Shown here one piece after another: positions 1-8,346 of a stretch of DNA of 64,000 nt. The first letter of the stretch is position 1, and every line of letters begins with the position of its first letter. Origin of the DNA: Subdoligranulum sp. (GTDB lineage Bacteria > Bacillota > Clostridia > Oscillospirales > Ruminococcaceae); contig JAAVHN010000029.1 of assembly GCA_014799685.1 (NCBI GenBank), forward strand, positions 90,131 through 154,130. The letters run 5' to 3'. The position numbers and the translations under genes were made by a program. The notes below the pieces were generated by a model. It was not told where the DNA came from and searched no databases. It saw nothing but the letters and a program-made list of their open reading frames with translations.

Positions 1-190
1 TGGTGCACACGCCCCGCGCGCGGGATGCGGCATACCACCACCGCTGGTATTGATTATACAATATTTTACAGGAATTGTCAATATGTGGAATAAAAAGAAA
101 ATATTTACATTTTTGGAAAGAACGCCCACTTCTTTTGTCAAACGGTGTTTCATCCTGCCGGACGGCGCCCCGCCCGAACCGCATCCATCC
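1..190. other. Downstream flank of trpS, no gene seen
   Basis: This stretch follows the trpS stop on the minus strand. Short open frames exist on the plus strand but have no ribosome site and no recognisable product. I see nothing further in it apart from the dispersed repeat that starts at 191. Confidence 0.5.
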
Positions 191-220
191 GGAAGCTCTG
201 ACACAACCGGCGTATCAGAG
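191..220 (+). repeat. Dispersed repeat, copy 1 (GGAAGCYCTGA family)
   Basis: About 30 nt that recur at 39691-39720, 39891-39920 and, more diverged, 54738-54767. The shared core reads GGAAGC(T/C)CTGA, then a CAACCGGCGT-like segment, then TCRGA. All copies lie between genes. Function unknown. Confidence 0.55.
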
Positions 221-225
221 GCTCC

Positions 226-1221
226 TCAAATCTGCAAAAAGCCCACTTTCTTATACACCCTGGCCAGCACGCGCTGCGCGATGGCGTCCGCGCGCGCGGC
301 GCCGTCCTTCAGCACGCCGTCAAGATACGCCTTGTCGGCCAGCAGGCGCTTATACTCCTCCTGCACGGGGCGCAGCGCGTCAATGACGCTCTCGGCCACG
401 GCCTGCTTGAACACGCCGTAGCCCTGCCCGGCAAACTCGGCCTCGATCTGCCCGAACGTCTTGCCGGTGCACACGCCGTAAATGCTCATCAGGTTTGTCA
501 CGCCGGGCTTGTCCGTGGCCGCGCGGATCGTGCCCTCGGAATCTGTCACCGCGCGCTTGAATTTGCGCAGGATCACGTCCGGCTCGTCGAGCATGCGCAC
601 CACAGCGTTCTCGTTCGCGTCGCTTTTGCTCATCTTTTTGGTGGGCTCCTGCAGGCTCATCACGCGCGCCGCCGTCTTCGAGATGCGCGGCGCGGGCACG
701 GTGAACACATCGCCATACACGCCGTTGAAGCGCTGGGCGATATCGCGCGCAAGCTCCACATGCTGGCGCTGGTCGTCGCCGACAGGCACCTCATCCGTCT
801 GGTAAAGCAGGATATCCGCCGCCATCAGGATGGGGTACGTCAGCAGCCCGCCGTTGATGTCCTCGGGGTGTTTGGCGCTCTTTTCCTTGAACTGGTGCAT
901 GCGCGTGAGATCTCCGAACGGACAAAAGCAGCCGAGCACCCACGAAAGCTGCGCGTGCGCGGGCACATGGCTCTGGATGAACAAGATGCTGCGCGCGGGG
1001 TCGATGCCGCACGCGATGAGCAGGGCTGCCATCTCCCGCGTCTGGCGGCGCAGGTCGGCCGGCGTCTGCCGCACGGTGATGGCGTGCTGATCGACGATGG
1101 AATAAATACAGTCGCATTCATCCTGCAGCTTCGGCCAGTGGCGCACTGTGCTGTAATTGCCCAGCGTAAAAACGCCCGTGGGCTGAATGCCGCTGAATAC
1201 GCGTTTTTTCGTTTCTTCCAT
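226..1221 (-). CDS. trpS: Tryptophan--tRNA ligase
   Basis: Cytoplasmic class I aminoacyl-tRNA synthetase that charges tRNA-Trp using ATP. The protein is 331 aa, normal for bacterial TrpS. The N-terminal GIQPTGVFTLGNY carries the HIGH-equivalent TxxxLGNY motif (about residues 15-23), and KMSKS is at residues 196-200. The region around GDDQRQHVELARDIA is typical of the TrpS Rossmann domain. I chose the ATG at 1219-1221 because AAGGGG lies just upstream and the protein then begins MEETKKRVFSG as in homologues. A longer open frame upstream lacks family similarity. It is divergent from gltX and has its own promoter at 1285-1313. Confidence 0.97.
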   Translation of the reverse strand: MEETKKRVFSGIQPTGVFTLGNYSTVRHWPKLQDECDCIYSIVDQHAITVRQTPADLRRQTREMAALLIACGIDPARSILFIQSHVPAHAQLSWVLGCFCPFGDLTRMHQFKEKSAKHPEDINGGLLTYPILMAADILLYQTDEVPVGDDQRQHVELARDIAQRFNGVYGDVFTVPAPRISKTAARVMSLQEPTKKMSKSDANENAVVRMLDEPDVILRKFKRAVTDSEGTIRAATDKPGVTNLMSIYGVCTGKTFGQIEAEFAGQGYGVFKQAVAESVIDALRPVQEEYKRLLADKAYLDGVLKDGAARADAIAQRVLARVYKKVGFLQI

Positions 1222-1284
1222 AACAAATTCCCCTTTATCCGTTCGCTGACGCGAAAAAATAGCAAATATCAATAGATAAGGTAT

Positions 1285-1313
1285 AGTATAGCACTTTCTT
1301 TGCCGGAAAGCAA
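1285..1313 (-). promoter_or_regulatory. Promoter of trpS
   Basis: On the minus strand TTGCTT (1308-1313), a 17-nt spacer and TATACT (1285-1290), the latter preceded by TG to give an extended -10 (TGCTATACT). The same TGCTATACT string recurs upstream of several minus-strand genes here. Confidence 0.7.
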
Positions 1314-1342
1314 TTGACAAACCACCCGCCAAAGCGTAAACT
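1314..1342 (+). promoter_or_regulatory. Promoter of gltX
   Basis: Consensus TTGACA (1314-1319), 17-nt spacer, TAAACT (1337-1342). It abuts the divergent trpS promoter. The resulting leader to gltX is about 200 nt. I looked for a T-box (AGGGTGGNACCGCG) in it and saw none. Confidence 0.6.
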
Positions 1343-1549
1343 ACTAAACAGATATTTTATATAAAATTCATTTGGCGGCGGAATTTTTCGGGGAATCGGC
1401 GGTCCCGCCTGATGGGACGGATGCACAGAGGGCCTGCGGCCCGCATTTCCCGGCATGGAGATGCGGCGGGGCGCAGCCCGGCGGCCCGGCAGACCAGAGC
1501 CGTTCAGAATTCCTCGAGACCTGCCGCCCACAGAACAGGAGCATGAGAG

Positions 1550-3007
1550 ATGATCGAAGCCGGCACAATCCGCACCCGCTTTGCGCCCAGCCCCACGGGC
1601 TATATGCATGTGGGCAACCTGCGCACCGCGCTGTACGCCTACCTCAAGGCGAAAAGCGCGGGCGGCACATTTATCCTTCGCATCGAGGATACCGATCAGG
1701 AGCGCTATGTGGACGGCGCGGTCGATATTATTTACAATACCCTGCGCGAGACGGGGCTCCTGTGGGACGAAGGCCCGGACGTCGGCGGCCCGGTGGGGCC
1801 GTATGTGCAGAGCGAGCGCATGGGCATGTTCAAGGGCTACGCCGAGCAGCTTGTCCGGGAGGGCAAGGCCTATTACTGCTTCTGCGGCAAGGAGCAGCTT
1901 GACGACATCCGCCAGGCGCAGAAGGCCGGCGGACAGGTAACCCGCAGCGATGACCCCTGCCGGAACCTCTCGCCGGAGGAGGTAAAGGCCAAGCTCAACG
2001 CAGGGCTTCCCTATGTCATCCGCCAGAAGATCCCGCAGGAGGGCGTCACGAGCTTCGAGGACGTCGTCTACGGCCACATCGAGGTGGAGAACGCCTCGCT
2101 GGACGACCAGATCCTGCTCAAAACGGACGGCATGCCAACCTACAACTTTGCGAACGTCGTGGATGATCACCTGATGGGCATCACGCACGTGATCCGCGGC
2201 TCGGAGTATCTTTCCAGCGCGCCGAAATACAATCTTTTGTACGAGGCGTTCGGCTGGGAGGTGCCCACCTACATCCACTGCCCGCCCGTGATGAAGGACG
2301 CGCAGAACAAGCTCTCCAAGCGCAACGGCGACGCCAGCTATCAGGATCTGATCGCGAAGGGCTACCTCACCGAGGCCGTGCTGAACTACATCCTGCTGCT
2401 GGGCTGGAGCCCGAAGGGCGAGCGCGAGATCTTCACGCTGGACGAGATGAAGGAGGTGTTCGACGAGAGCGGCATCGGCAAGGCGCCCGCGATCTTCGAC
2501 CCCGCGAAGCTGCGCTACATCAACGCCGAGTACCTGCGCGCGATGGGCGAAGAAGAATTCTTCGAAAGGGCAAAGCCCTGGATCGACAGCGCCGTGAAGA
2601 GCGACTGCGACAAGGCGCTGCTGGCCGTGGGCCTGCACCCGCGCTGCGAGGTGCTGAGCGACATCCCCGAACAAATCGATTTCATCGACGCCATGCCGGA
2701 ATACGATCTTTCCCTGTACACAAGCAAGAAGATGAAAACCACCCCCGAGACGGCAAAGGAGGCGCTGGCCGCCGTGCTGCCCGTGCTGGAGGGCATCCCC
2801 GCCGACGGGTTTACGAAAGACGCCGTCCATGAGGCGCTGTTCGCGCTGATCGCCGAAAAACAGGTGAAGAACGGCTGGATGCTGTGGCCGCTGCGCATCG
2901 CCCTCTCCGGCAAGCTGGTCACACCCTGCGGCGGCGTGGAGCTGGCCGCCGTGCTGGGCAAGGAGCGCACCGTACAGCGCGTGAAGGACGCGCTGGAGCG
3001 GCTGTAA
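1550..3007 (+). CDS. gltX: Glutamate--tRNA ligase
   Basis: Cytoplasmic class I synthetase charging tRNA-Glu; in many Firmicutes it also charges tRNA-Gln for later amidation. It has 485 aa, the usual length. The HIGH region is [16 protein letters not shown] near residues 11-26, and the KMSKS equivalent is KLSKR at 254-258. [12 protein letters not shown] is also characteristic of the catalytic domain. The C-terminal anticodon-binding helical domain is complete. The ATG at 1550 follows AGGAG at a normal distance. Transcription probably starts from the TTGACA promoter at 1314. Confidence 0.97.
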   Translation: MIEAGTIRTRFAPSPTGYMHVGNLRTALYAYLKAKSAGGTFILRIEDTDQERYVDGAVDIIYNTLRETGLLWDEGPDVGGPVGPYVQSERMGMFKGYAEQLVREGKAYYCFCGKEQLDDIRQAQKAGGQVTRSDDPCRNLSPEEVKAKLNAGLPYVIRQKIPQEGVTSFEDVVYGHIEVENASLDDQILLKTDGMPTYNFANVVDDHLMGITHVIRGSEYLSSAPKYNLLYEAFGWEVPTYIHCPPVMKDAQNKLSKRNGDASYQDLIAKGYLTEAVLNYILLLGWSPKGEREIFTLDEMKEVFDESGIGKAPAIFDPAKLRYINAEYLRAMGEEEFFERAKPWIDSAVKSDCDKALLAVGLHPRCEVLSDIPEQIDFIDAMPEYDLSLYTSKKMKTTPETAKEALAAVLPVLEGIPADGFTKDAVHEALFALIAEKQVKNGWMLWPLRIALSGKLVTPCGGVELAAVLGKERTVQRVKDALERL

Positions 3008-3154
3008 AGGGGATTTTCAAATCGCAACCGGCTGCTATGCCCGGGGGAACGCCCGTCCGCCGGGCTTCGGCCGTTATTTTCCATACCAAACCTCATTTTT
3101 TAAAAGCCGTCCCGAAACTCTATATAAAATTCAATTTTAAGGGGTTGAAAGTAT

Positions 3155-4270
3155 ATGAAGTATTGCAAAAAATGCACCATGCCGGACACGCGGCCGGGCA
3201 TCACGTTTGACGCCGAGGGCGTCTGCAGCGCCTGCCGCCATTACGAGGGCCGCAAGAATGTCGATTGGGACGCCCGCTGGAAGGAATTCGAAGCCCTGTG
3301 CGACAAATACCGCGGCTGCAACGGTCCCGGCGGCTACGACTGCGCGGTGGCCGTCTCCGGCGGCAAGGACAGCCACTTCCAGGTCTATGTGCTCAAAGAA
3401 CTGATGCACATGAACCCCATCCTCTTCAGCGTGGAGGACAACTTCCCGATGACCGAGGCGGGCAAGCATAACCTGAAAAATATCAGCGAGGCCTTCGGCT
3501 GCACAATCATCAGCTGCAAGCCCAACATCAGGGCGCAGAAAACGCTGATGCGCGCGTTTTTCGAAAAGTACGGAAAGCCCACCTGGTATGTCGACCGGCT
3601 GATCTACACGTTCCCGCTGCACATGGCGCTCAAATTCAATACGCCGCTGCTCTGCTACGGCGAAAACGTCAGCTTCGAGTACGGCGGCAATGCCGACGCC
3701 GAGACGTATTCCGCGCGCGGCCAGATCGAAAACGGCGTGGCCGTGGGCTTCCCCGAGGAGGAGCTGCTGAGTTATGGCGTCACCGAGAACGACCTCGCCC
3801 TCACGAAAGCGCCCAGCAGCGAGGATCTGGCAAAGTTAGACCCGTTCTATCTCAGCTACTTCATGCAGTGGAACAGCTTCCGGAATTACCAGTTTGCAAA
3901 ATCCCGCGGCTTCCACGATTTAACGCACGAGTGGGACCGCACCCACCACGCCGAAAACTTCGACCAGATCGACAGCCGCGCGTACCTCGTGCACAGTTGG
4001 CTGAAATATCCGAAGTTCGGCCACGCGGCGGCCACCGATTACACCGCGCGCTACATCCGCTACGGTATGATGACGCGCGACGAGGCCATTCCCGTCATCA
4101 AACAGCACGACGGCGCGCTGGATCCGCTCTGCGTGCGCGATTTCTGCGCGTTCTGCGGCTACACCGAGGCCGAGTTCTGGGCCATCTTGGATAAATTCTA
4201 CAACCGCGACCTGTTCGAAAAGGACGCCGCCGGCCGCTGGGTACTGAAAGAGCCTATCTGGGAGGAGTGA
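3155..4270 (+). CDS. N-acetyl sugar amidotransferase (PseA/WbpG-like)
   Basis: 371-aa PP-loop ATPase. The N-terminus MKYCKKCTMPDTRPGI with a second Cys pair (CSAC) is a small zinc-ribbon-like region, followed by the adenylating P-loop SGGKDS at residues 68-73. This domain order matches the N-acetyl sugar amidotransferase family, whose members make amidino groups on surface sugars (WbpG in Pseudomonas, PseA in pseudaminic acid work). The precise sugar cannot be read from sequence. The ATG follows AAGGGG. It stands alone behind gltX rather than in the capsule operon at 48 kb, which is unusual for this family. Function by family, substrate inferred. Confidence 0.85.
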   Translation: MKYCKKCTMPDTRPGITFDAEGVCSACRHYEGRKNVDWDARWKEFEALCDKYRGCNGPGGYDCAVAVSGGKDSHFQVYVLKELMHMNPILFSVEDNFPMTEAGKHNLKNISEAFGCTIISCKPNIRAQKTLMRAFFEKYGKPTWYVDRLIYTFPLHMALKFNTPLLCYGENVSFEYGGNADAETYSARGQIENGVAVGFPEEELLSYGVTENDLALTKAPSSEDLAKLDPFYLSYFMQWNSFRNYQFAKSRGFHDLTHEWDRTHHAENFDQIDSRAYLVHSWLKYPKFGHAAATDYTARYIRYGMMTRDEAIPVIKQHDGALDPLCVRDFCAFCGYTEAEFWAILDKFYNRDLFEKDAAGRWVLKEPIWEE

Positions 4271-4275
4271 TTTTT

Positions 4276-4310
4276 CAATTCATAATTCACAATTCATAAT
4301 TCATAATTGT
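4276..4310. repeat. AATTATGAATT-type repeat, left copy of island
   Basis: AT-rich string made of AATTCATAATT units in a GC-rich region, starting five bases after the amidotransferase stop. The inverse orientation of the same repeat lies at 6321-6345, so the two bracket the island. Confidence 0.75.
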
Positions 4311-4380
4311 AAATGCGGGAAACTGTGAGCGGTATGCAGAAAATGCCGCTTTACAAAAGGTGCTGCTGAACAAATTGCCA

Positions 4381-4465
4381 TGCGCCCTGCCGGTGGAAGA
4401 TCCGGCAGGGCGCACAGGTTTTAGAAGAAGTCCGTTCTGGAGATTCATCCAGGACGGACTTTTTT
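4381..4465. repeat. Left pair of GC-rich hairpins of the island
   Basis: Hairpin 1 pairs TGCGCCCTGCCGG (4381-4393) with CCGGCAGGGCGCA (4402-4414). Hairpin 2 pairs AAGTCCGTTCTGG (4428-4440) with CCAGGACGGACTT (4449-4461) and runs into TTTTT, like a terminator. The same two hairpins occur in opposite order and orientation at 6015-6123. Confidence 0.75.
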
Positions 4466-4481
4466 GAAAAGGTGCGGCGCT

Positions 4482-4616
4482 GACACAATACAAACCCGTA
4501 TGGTTATCCCGCAGTGACAGAACAGCCTCTGCGGCGAGGATGTCCCAGCCGGACATCATGCCGTTGAGGAATACGCGGTATCCATTCCAATATAACCTGT
4601 GGATTTCCTCTTGAAG
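4482..4616 (-). pseudogene. Fragment of a DUF1273/SLOG-type protein
   Basis: About 45 codons read on the minus strand as LQEEIHRLYWNGYRVFLNGM followed by MSGWDILAAEAVLSLR. This fits the central part of the YpsA/DUF1273 SLOG family (pattern: basic helix, GYR-FLSGMA-G-D--AAEAVL-LR). The conserved GHRP start and the C-terminal half are absent and no start codon is linked to it. I read it as a decayed remnant. Identification is from pattern memory only. Confidence 0.5.
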
Positions 4617-4728
4617 CAGTAGTAATCATTCAGCTTGTACACCGGCAGTGCAGCCTTGCGGCAGTTTTTTCGGCCGGTAGCCGCTGAAAGCTATTGTCTA
4701 ATGTGGCATACCCAGGAGCGGATTGTGA

Positions 4729-5418
4729 TTATTTTGCATACATCTTCATCCTTTCATTCTCGCGGAGTAGCCATAGCCTCAATTTTCGCATTTTGTTATG
4801 GGCCGGGCATCCCATTGTACGACATTGTTCCTCTGTCAAATTAAGATTGCAAAAATACGGAGGCTTCTCCGTTATAGCCACTGCTATATGGTTGATACAA
4901 ATGTCTAACCATACCTCCCTGCTGATTGCGCCGAGCAGTTTATCACAGATAGCATAGTAGCGGACACTTTTCAGATGGCGATAGCGTGACAGCTCCTTGT
5001 TGCTTATATGCAGCCATTGATATGTATAAGCCTTTCTATGAATAATCATTAAAGCAAATTCGTATCTTCGGCGCAGCCGAATAAGCTCGCCAAGCGATAA
5101 AAATCCGAAGATCGTAGAATCCTCAACGAGTATGGTAGTGAAGCCCATATCAAGTAATTTCCGAAATACTTGATATGTATGTCTGCGATATTTCCTTTTT
5201 TCATAAACGGAGCAATTTGATTTTGCGGCCATCCCATGGAATAGAGCCGTTTCCCTTGGGTCAAGATTGGAGATAATATCCATGTTCTTCATCTTTGCTT
5301 TCGCTTCGAAGTATGCAAGATCCTCAGATATTTTAGTCCAATCCAAATCCTTTAGCCCGGCTTCTTCTAAAATGGCCATTTCTTCTGCCATATCTGACAA
5401 GTCCCTCTGTCCCATCAT
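4729..5418 (-). CDS. Unrecognised 229-aa protein in repeat-bounded island
   Basis: I do not recognise this protein. It is basic and charged, with no signal peptide or clear membrane span. An acidic N-terminal helix region (residues 1-45) is followed by a Lys/Arg- and Tyr-rich middle. The C-terminal part has a few Cys residues (CNLNLTEEQCRTMGC). AAGGGAG precedes two adjacent ATG codons; I took the first. It is divergent from the XRE gene at 5563, with a palindrome between them, so the regulator probably controls it. Base composition is clearly more AT-rich than the flanks, which suggests transfer. Confidence 0.65.
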   Translation of the reverse strand: MMGQRDLSDMAEEMAILEEAGLKDLDWTKISEDLAYFEAKAKMKNMDIISNLDPRETALFHGMAAKSNCSVYEKRKYRRHTYQVFRKLLDMGFTTILVEDSTIFGFLSLGELIRLRRRYEFALMIIHRKAYTYQWLHISNKELSRYRHLKSVRYYAICDKLLGAISREVWLDICINHIAVAITEKPPYFCNLNLTEEQCRTMGCPAHNKMRKLRLWLLRENERMKMYAK

Positions 5419-5483
5419 TGTACTCCCTTGTTTCAGATTGAGAGGTGACCGCTCCCTCTACAGGCTATTATACCATGTTGTTG

Positions 5484-5511
5484 ACTATAGTTCTATATAT
5501 AATTCTATAGT
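5484..5511. promoter_or_regulatory. Operator-like palindrome between divergent genes
   Basis: ACTATAG (5484-5490) and CTATAGT (5505-5511) are inverted arms around an AT-rich centre. A TATAAT with an upstream TG for the minus-strand gene lies at the side of it. The natural candidate ligand is the XRE protein encoded at 5563. Confidence 0.5.
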
Positions 5512-5562
5512 TTGCATACAATTTGTTTTTTGTGGGATAGAATATAATCCATAGTCAGATGA

Positions 5563-5934
5563 TTGGGGGTGGCACCGCTGGAAGATAAGGATTTGTCTTT
5601 GAAATGGGAAATAGGGCAGCGCATCCAGCGGAGAAGAAAGCAGTTGGGCCTAACCCAAGAACAAGTTGCCGAACAAACTGACCTTACTCGGAATTTTTTA
5701 GCGGCAGTGGAGCGAGGGGCAAGAGGATTAGCGGCAGAAAGCATCAGGCGCCTTTCAACAACCCTCCAGGTAAGCACGGATTTTATCCTGTTCGGGAGTA
5801 CCAATAATGGGGATAGAAATCACATCCTGGATCTGATCCAGCCGTTGAATACCGATGAGATTTTTGGGCTTGAAGAAATCATCAAAATCTATTTGAAATC
5901 TTGCGGATACGATAAATGGCATGAAAACGAATGA
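5563..5934 (+). CDS. XRE-family transcriptional regulator
   Basis: 123-aa DNA-binding protein with one helix-turn-helix (residues about 15-70): IGQRIQRRRKQLGLTQEQVA, then a recognition segment with NFLAAVERGARG. The C-terminal third is a short tail that could dimerise. The start is uncertain: TTG at 5563, GTG at 5569, or TTG at 5593, which has GGAAG 8 nt upstream. The frame from 5593 still keeps the whole HTH. It is divergent from the unrecognised gene at 4729. Confidence 0.85.
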   Translation: MGVAPLEDKDLSLKWEIGQRIQRRRKQLGLTQEQVAEQTDLTRNFLAAVERGARGLAAESIRRLSTTLQVSTDFILFGSTNNGDRNHILDLIQPLNTDEIFGLEEIIKIYLKSCGYDKWHENE

Positions 5935-6014
5935 AGCGTTTTGCCGCATAGCATGCTGCAAATGAAATAAGCGGGACAAAGCCGTCATACTCTGTCCCGC
6001 TCAGATTGTAAAAA
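5935..6014. other. Short spacer before right hairpins
   Basis: The 417-nt gap 5935-6351 holds no gene. This first part shows nothing; the remainder contains the hairpins, the palindromic element and the AT repeat listed separately. Confidence 0.5.
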
Positions 6015-6123
6015 AGCCCGCTCTGGGGATCACCCCCAGGGCGGACTTTTGAAGTAAGGGAAAGTCCAGCTTCGTCAAACACGCGAATCTGCGCCCTGCC
6101 GGATATTCCTCCGGCAGGGCGCG
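6015..6123. repeat. Right pair of GC-rich hairpins of the island
   Basis: AGCCCGCTCTGGGG (6015-6028) pairs with CCCCCAGGGCGGACT (6033-6047), and TGCGCCCTGCCGG (6090-6102) pairs with CCGGCAGGGCGCG (6111-6123) followed by TTTTT. In reverse complement this is the same hairpin order as at 4381-4465. Confidence 0.75.
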
Positions 6124-6215
6124 TTTTTCTGCTGTATTCCCTGTTTGCATGCGCCGTATTTCCCCCGCCGGCCGTCAAACCAGACAGCCGGGCCCCGGCT
6201 CCGCACAGAAAAACT

Positions 6216-6314
6216 CCCAATTCCGTTCTGTATTGCCGCACGCAAAATCTCAGGGGAGCGCATCGCCAATTTTCCGCAGACCGCACCGCCCCGGAAATAC
6301 AAAACCGAATTGGG
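6216..6314. repeat. CCCAATTC...GAATTGGG palindromic element, copy 1
   Basis: Ends are CCCAATTCCG (6216-6225) and CCGAATTGGG (6305-6314), inverted relative to each other. A better-preserved copy is at 55475-55571. Both are about 97-99 nt and non-coding, so they look like a small palindromic (MITE- or REP-like) element. Confidence 0.6.
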
Positions 6315-6320
6315 ATAAAA

Positions 6321-6345
6321 AATTATGAATTGTGAATTATGAATT
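6321..6345. repeat. AATTATGAATT-type repeat, right copy of island
   Basis: AATTATGAATTGTGAATT... string, the inverse of the one at 4276-4310. It ends six bases before the stop of the coiled-coil gene. Confidence 0.75.
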
Positions 6346-6351
6346 AAAAAA

Positions 6352-6855
6352 TCACGCTTCCCCGTTCCCCTTATTGGCGGACGAGGCAGGGCGCACAGTG
6401 GCCTTTTTGCTGTTTTGGCGCAGCGTGGTGCGCACCGTCTTCACCTCGGAGAGGCTCTTGTTCAGCTGCTCCTCGGTGCGGCGCAGCATGTTTTCGCACA
6501 GGGTGGATACGGCATTGCGCATCTCGCGGCTCTGGCTCTGCGCGCTGGATAAAATTTCCGTCGCGCGCTGCTGCGCGGCCTTCACAATGGCCTCCTGCGC
6601 GATCATCGCGCGGGCGCGGTCCTCCGCGCGCTTCACGATGGATTCGGCCTCCTTCTTCGCATCCTCCACGATCTCGGCGCGGTCCTGCACAATGGCCTTG
6701 GCCTGGCGGATCTCGGTGGGCATGTTCAGGCGGATATCGTCGATGATATCCCGCACCTTTTCCACGTCCACCACGCGCTTGCCGCCGCTGAAGGGCAGGT
6801 TTACGGCCTCCTCCAGTGTCTCGTCCATCACGTCCAACAATTCGTCGATGTTCAT
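6352..6855 (-). CDS. Coiled-coil protein next to coaD
   Basis: 167-aa cytoplasmic protein. After MNIDELLDVMDETLEEAVNL comes a long uninterrupted Ala/Glu/Arg-rich helix (residues about 50-145, for example AKKEAESIVKRAEDRARAM), typical of DivIVA- or ATPase-subunit-like coiled coils that clostridial genomes carry beside coaD. No catalytic motif is visible. Its start overlaps the coaD stop by 4 bp (ATGA), so the two are translationally coupled. A role in cell division or envelope scaffolding is possible but not shown. Confidence 0.8.
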   Translation of the reverse strand: MNIDELLDVMDETLEEAVNLPFSGGKRVVDVEKVRDIIDDIRLNMPTEIRQAKAIVQDRAEIVEDAKKEAESIVKRAEDRARAMIAQEAIVKAAQQRATEILSSAQSQSREMRNAVSTLCENMLRRTEEQLNKSLSEVKTVRTTLRQNSKKATVRPASSANKGNGEA

Positions 6856-7358
6856 TTTGTGCCACTCCTTTGCTCTGCCTTTCCGGCAAGACGTTTTACG
6901 ACATCCTCGCAGATCCCTTCGGGCAGGAAATCCGTCACATCCCCGCCAAACCCGGCCACCTGACGCACCATACTGGACGAGAGGTACATATATTCCGGGT
7001 CGGTGATGACGAACATGGTTTCCAGCTCGGGGTTGAGCTTTTTATTGGTAAGCGCCTGCTGGAATTCGAACTCGAAATCCGTTACGGCGCGCAAACCCTT
7101 GATGATGGTGGCCGCGCCTGCCTTGCGCGCATATTCCGCCAAAAGCCCGGTGGATACATCCACCTGCACATTGGGGATATGCGCCGTGGCACGGCGCAGA
7201 AAATCCGCGCGCTCCCCGGCGGAAAAACACGGCGTTTTCGCCGGATTCACCATCACGAGCACGATCACACGGTCGAACCGCTGCGCGCCGCGCTCGATGA
7301 TGTTCAAATGGCCCCGCGTCACGGGGTCGAAGCTGCCGGGGCAGATCGCAATGCGCAT
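6852..7358 (-). CDS. coaD: Phosphopantetheine adenylyltransferase
   Basis: Fourth step of coenzyme A synthesis: 4'-phosphopantetheine plus ATP gives dephospho-CoA. 168 aa, the usual length. The nucleotidyltransferase motif ICPGSFDPVTRGHLNII is at the N-terminus (T/HxGH as RGHL), and YLSSSMVRQVA is the conserved second motif. The ATG at 7356-7358 gives the canonical MRIAICPGSFDP start with a GGAGAGGAGAG ribosome site. A longer open frame upstream (to 7523) has no family similarity. It sits downstream of rsmD, the common Firmicute order. Confidence 0.96.
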   Translation of the reverse strand: MRIAICPGSFDPVTRGHLNIIERGAQRFDRVIVLVMVNPAKTPCFSAGERADFLRRATAHIPNVQVDVSTGLLAEYARKAGAATIIKGLRAVTDFEFEFQQALTNKKLNPELETMFVITDPEYMYLSSSMVRQVAGFGGDVTDFLPEGICEDVVKRLAGKAEQRSGTK

Positions 7359-7522
7359 GGATGCTCTCTCCTCTCCTGTGTCGGGCTGCGGCAACGATGC
7401 GGGCTCCGCCATAACCTTTTTGCTTTTGGCAAAACAGCCCTGTTCCCGGCGCGTCCCGCCGTGCCCATACCGCTTTTCGCAGCAAGCCGGGTATTCCCGG
7501 GCATCCCGTTGTATTCCGTGCA

Positions 7523-8101
7523 TCAGGGCGCCGCCTCCGCGCCTGCGCCGTCTTCCAGCGGCGTCTCCGCCTCATACCGTGCAAAAGCCGATTTTCCGTA
7601 TTTGTACTGCTTTTTCAGCACAAGGCAGCCGCAGCGCTCCGGCAGGGGCGCGCCGTATTCCGTCTCGGCCAGCACCACGCCGCCCGGTGCGGTCACGGCC
7701 GCGACGGCGGGCAAAACGGCGGCCACCGCATCGCGGCGGTAGGGCGGGTCGAGCAGGATCAGATCGAATTGCTCTCTGCACGCGGAAAGATACTGTGCCG
7801 CGCCCTGCCCGGCGACGCTGGCCTTTTCAAACAGGCCGGCCGCCTTCAGGTTTTGCCGCACCACGACGCAGGCCTCGCGGTTTTCGTCAATGAAAACACA
7901 TCGCGCCGCGCCCCGGGAGAGCGCCTCGATGCCCAGCTGGCCCGACCCGGCGAACAGATCCAATACGCGCGCGCCCTCCAGCATAAACTGCACGGCGCTG
8001 AACATGCCTTCCTTCACACGGTCCTGCGTGGGGCGCGTCACTGCTTCCCCGGGCAGCGCCGTCAGCCGCACGCCGCGCGCGGCCCCCGCGATCACGCGCA
8101 T
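7523..8101 (-). CDS. rsmD: 16S rRNA (guanine(966)-N(2))-methyltransferase
   Basis: SAM-dependent methyltransferase acting on 16S rRNA in the small subunit. 192 aa. The start MRVIAGAARGVRL is typical of RsmD. The SAM site is VLDLFAGSGQLGIEALSRG and the catalytic (N/D)PPY motif is DPPY at residues 118-121. The ATG at 8099-8101 was preferred over one 5 codons upstream because GGGGGGAG then sits at the right distance. It leads the rsmD-coaD-coiled-coil gene group; the 164-nt gap to coaD holds no gene. Confidence 0.95.
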   Translation of the reverse strand: MRVIAGAARGVRLTALPGEAVTRPTQDRVKEGMFSAVQFMLEGARVLDLFAGSGQLGIEALSRGAARCVFIDENREACVVVRQNLKAAGLFEKASVAGQGAAQYLSACREQFDLILLDPPYRRDAVAAVLPAVAAVTAPGGVVLAETEYGAPLPERCGCLVLKKQYKYGKSAFARYEAETPLEDGAGAEAAP

Positions 8102-8346
8102 CCGCTCTCCCCCCATTCTCGAGCATCTATGGAATCTCTGATTCCCTATCCATCTTGACTATACCGCAGGCGGCGGGGTTTGTCAAGCAAATGGCGCGCC
8201 GGCTGCTTACAATGACGCACGGGCTACCGCCAACCACACGCCGGCTGCCGCCAAAGCAGCCACAGGCCGGGCCGCCTTTTCGCCTCCGCGCCCCAGATGT
8301 TTTCGTTTTTGCTCCCGCCCGGCCCTTTCCGCCGCACGGGAATGTG

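Noticed and set aside
1343-1549. Possible T-box leader of gltX
   Set aside because: The leader is long enough, but the T-box core AGGGTGGNACCGCG and a following terminator/antiterminator pair are not present.
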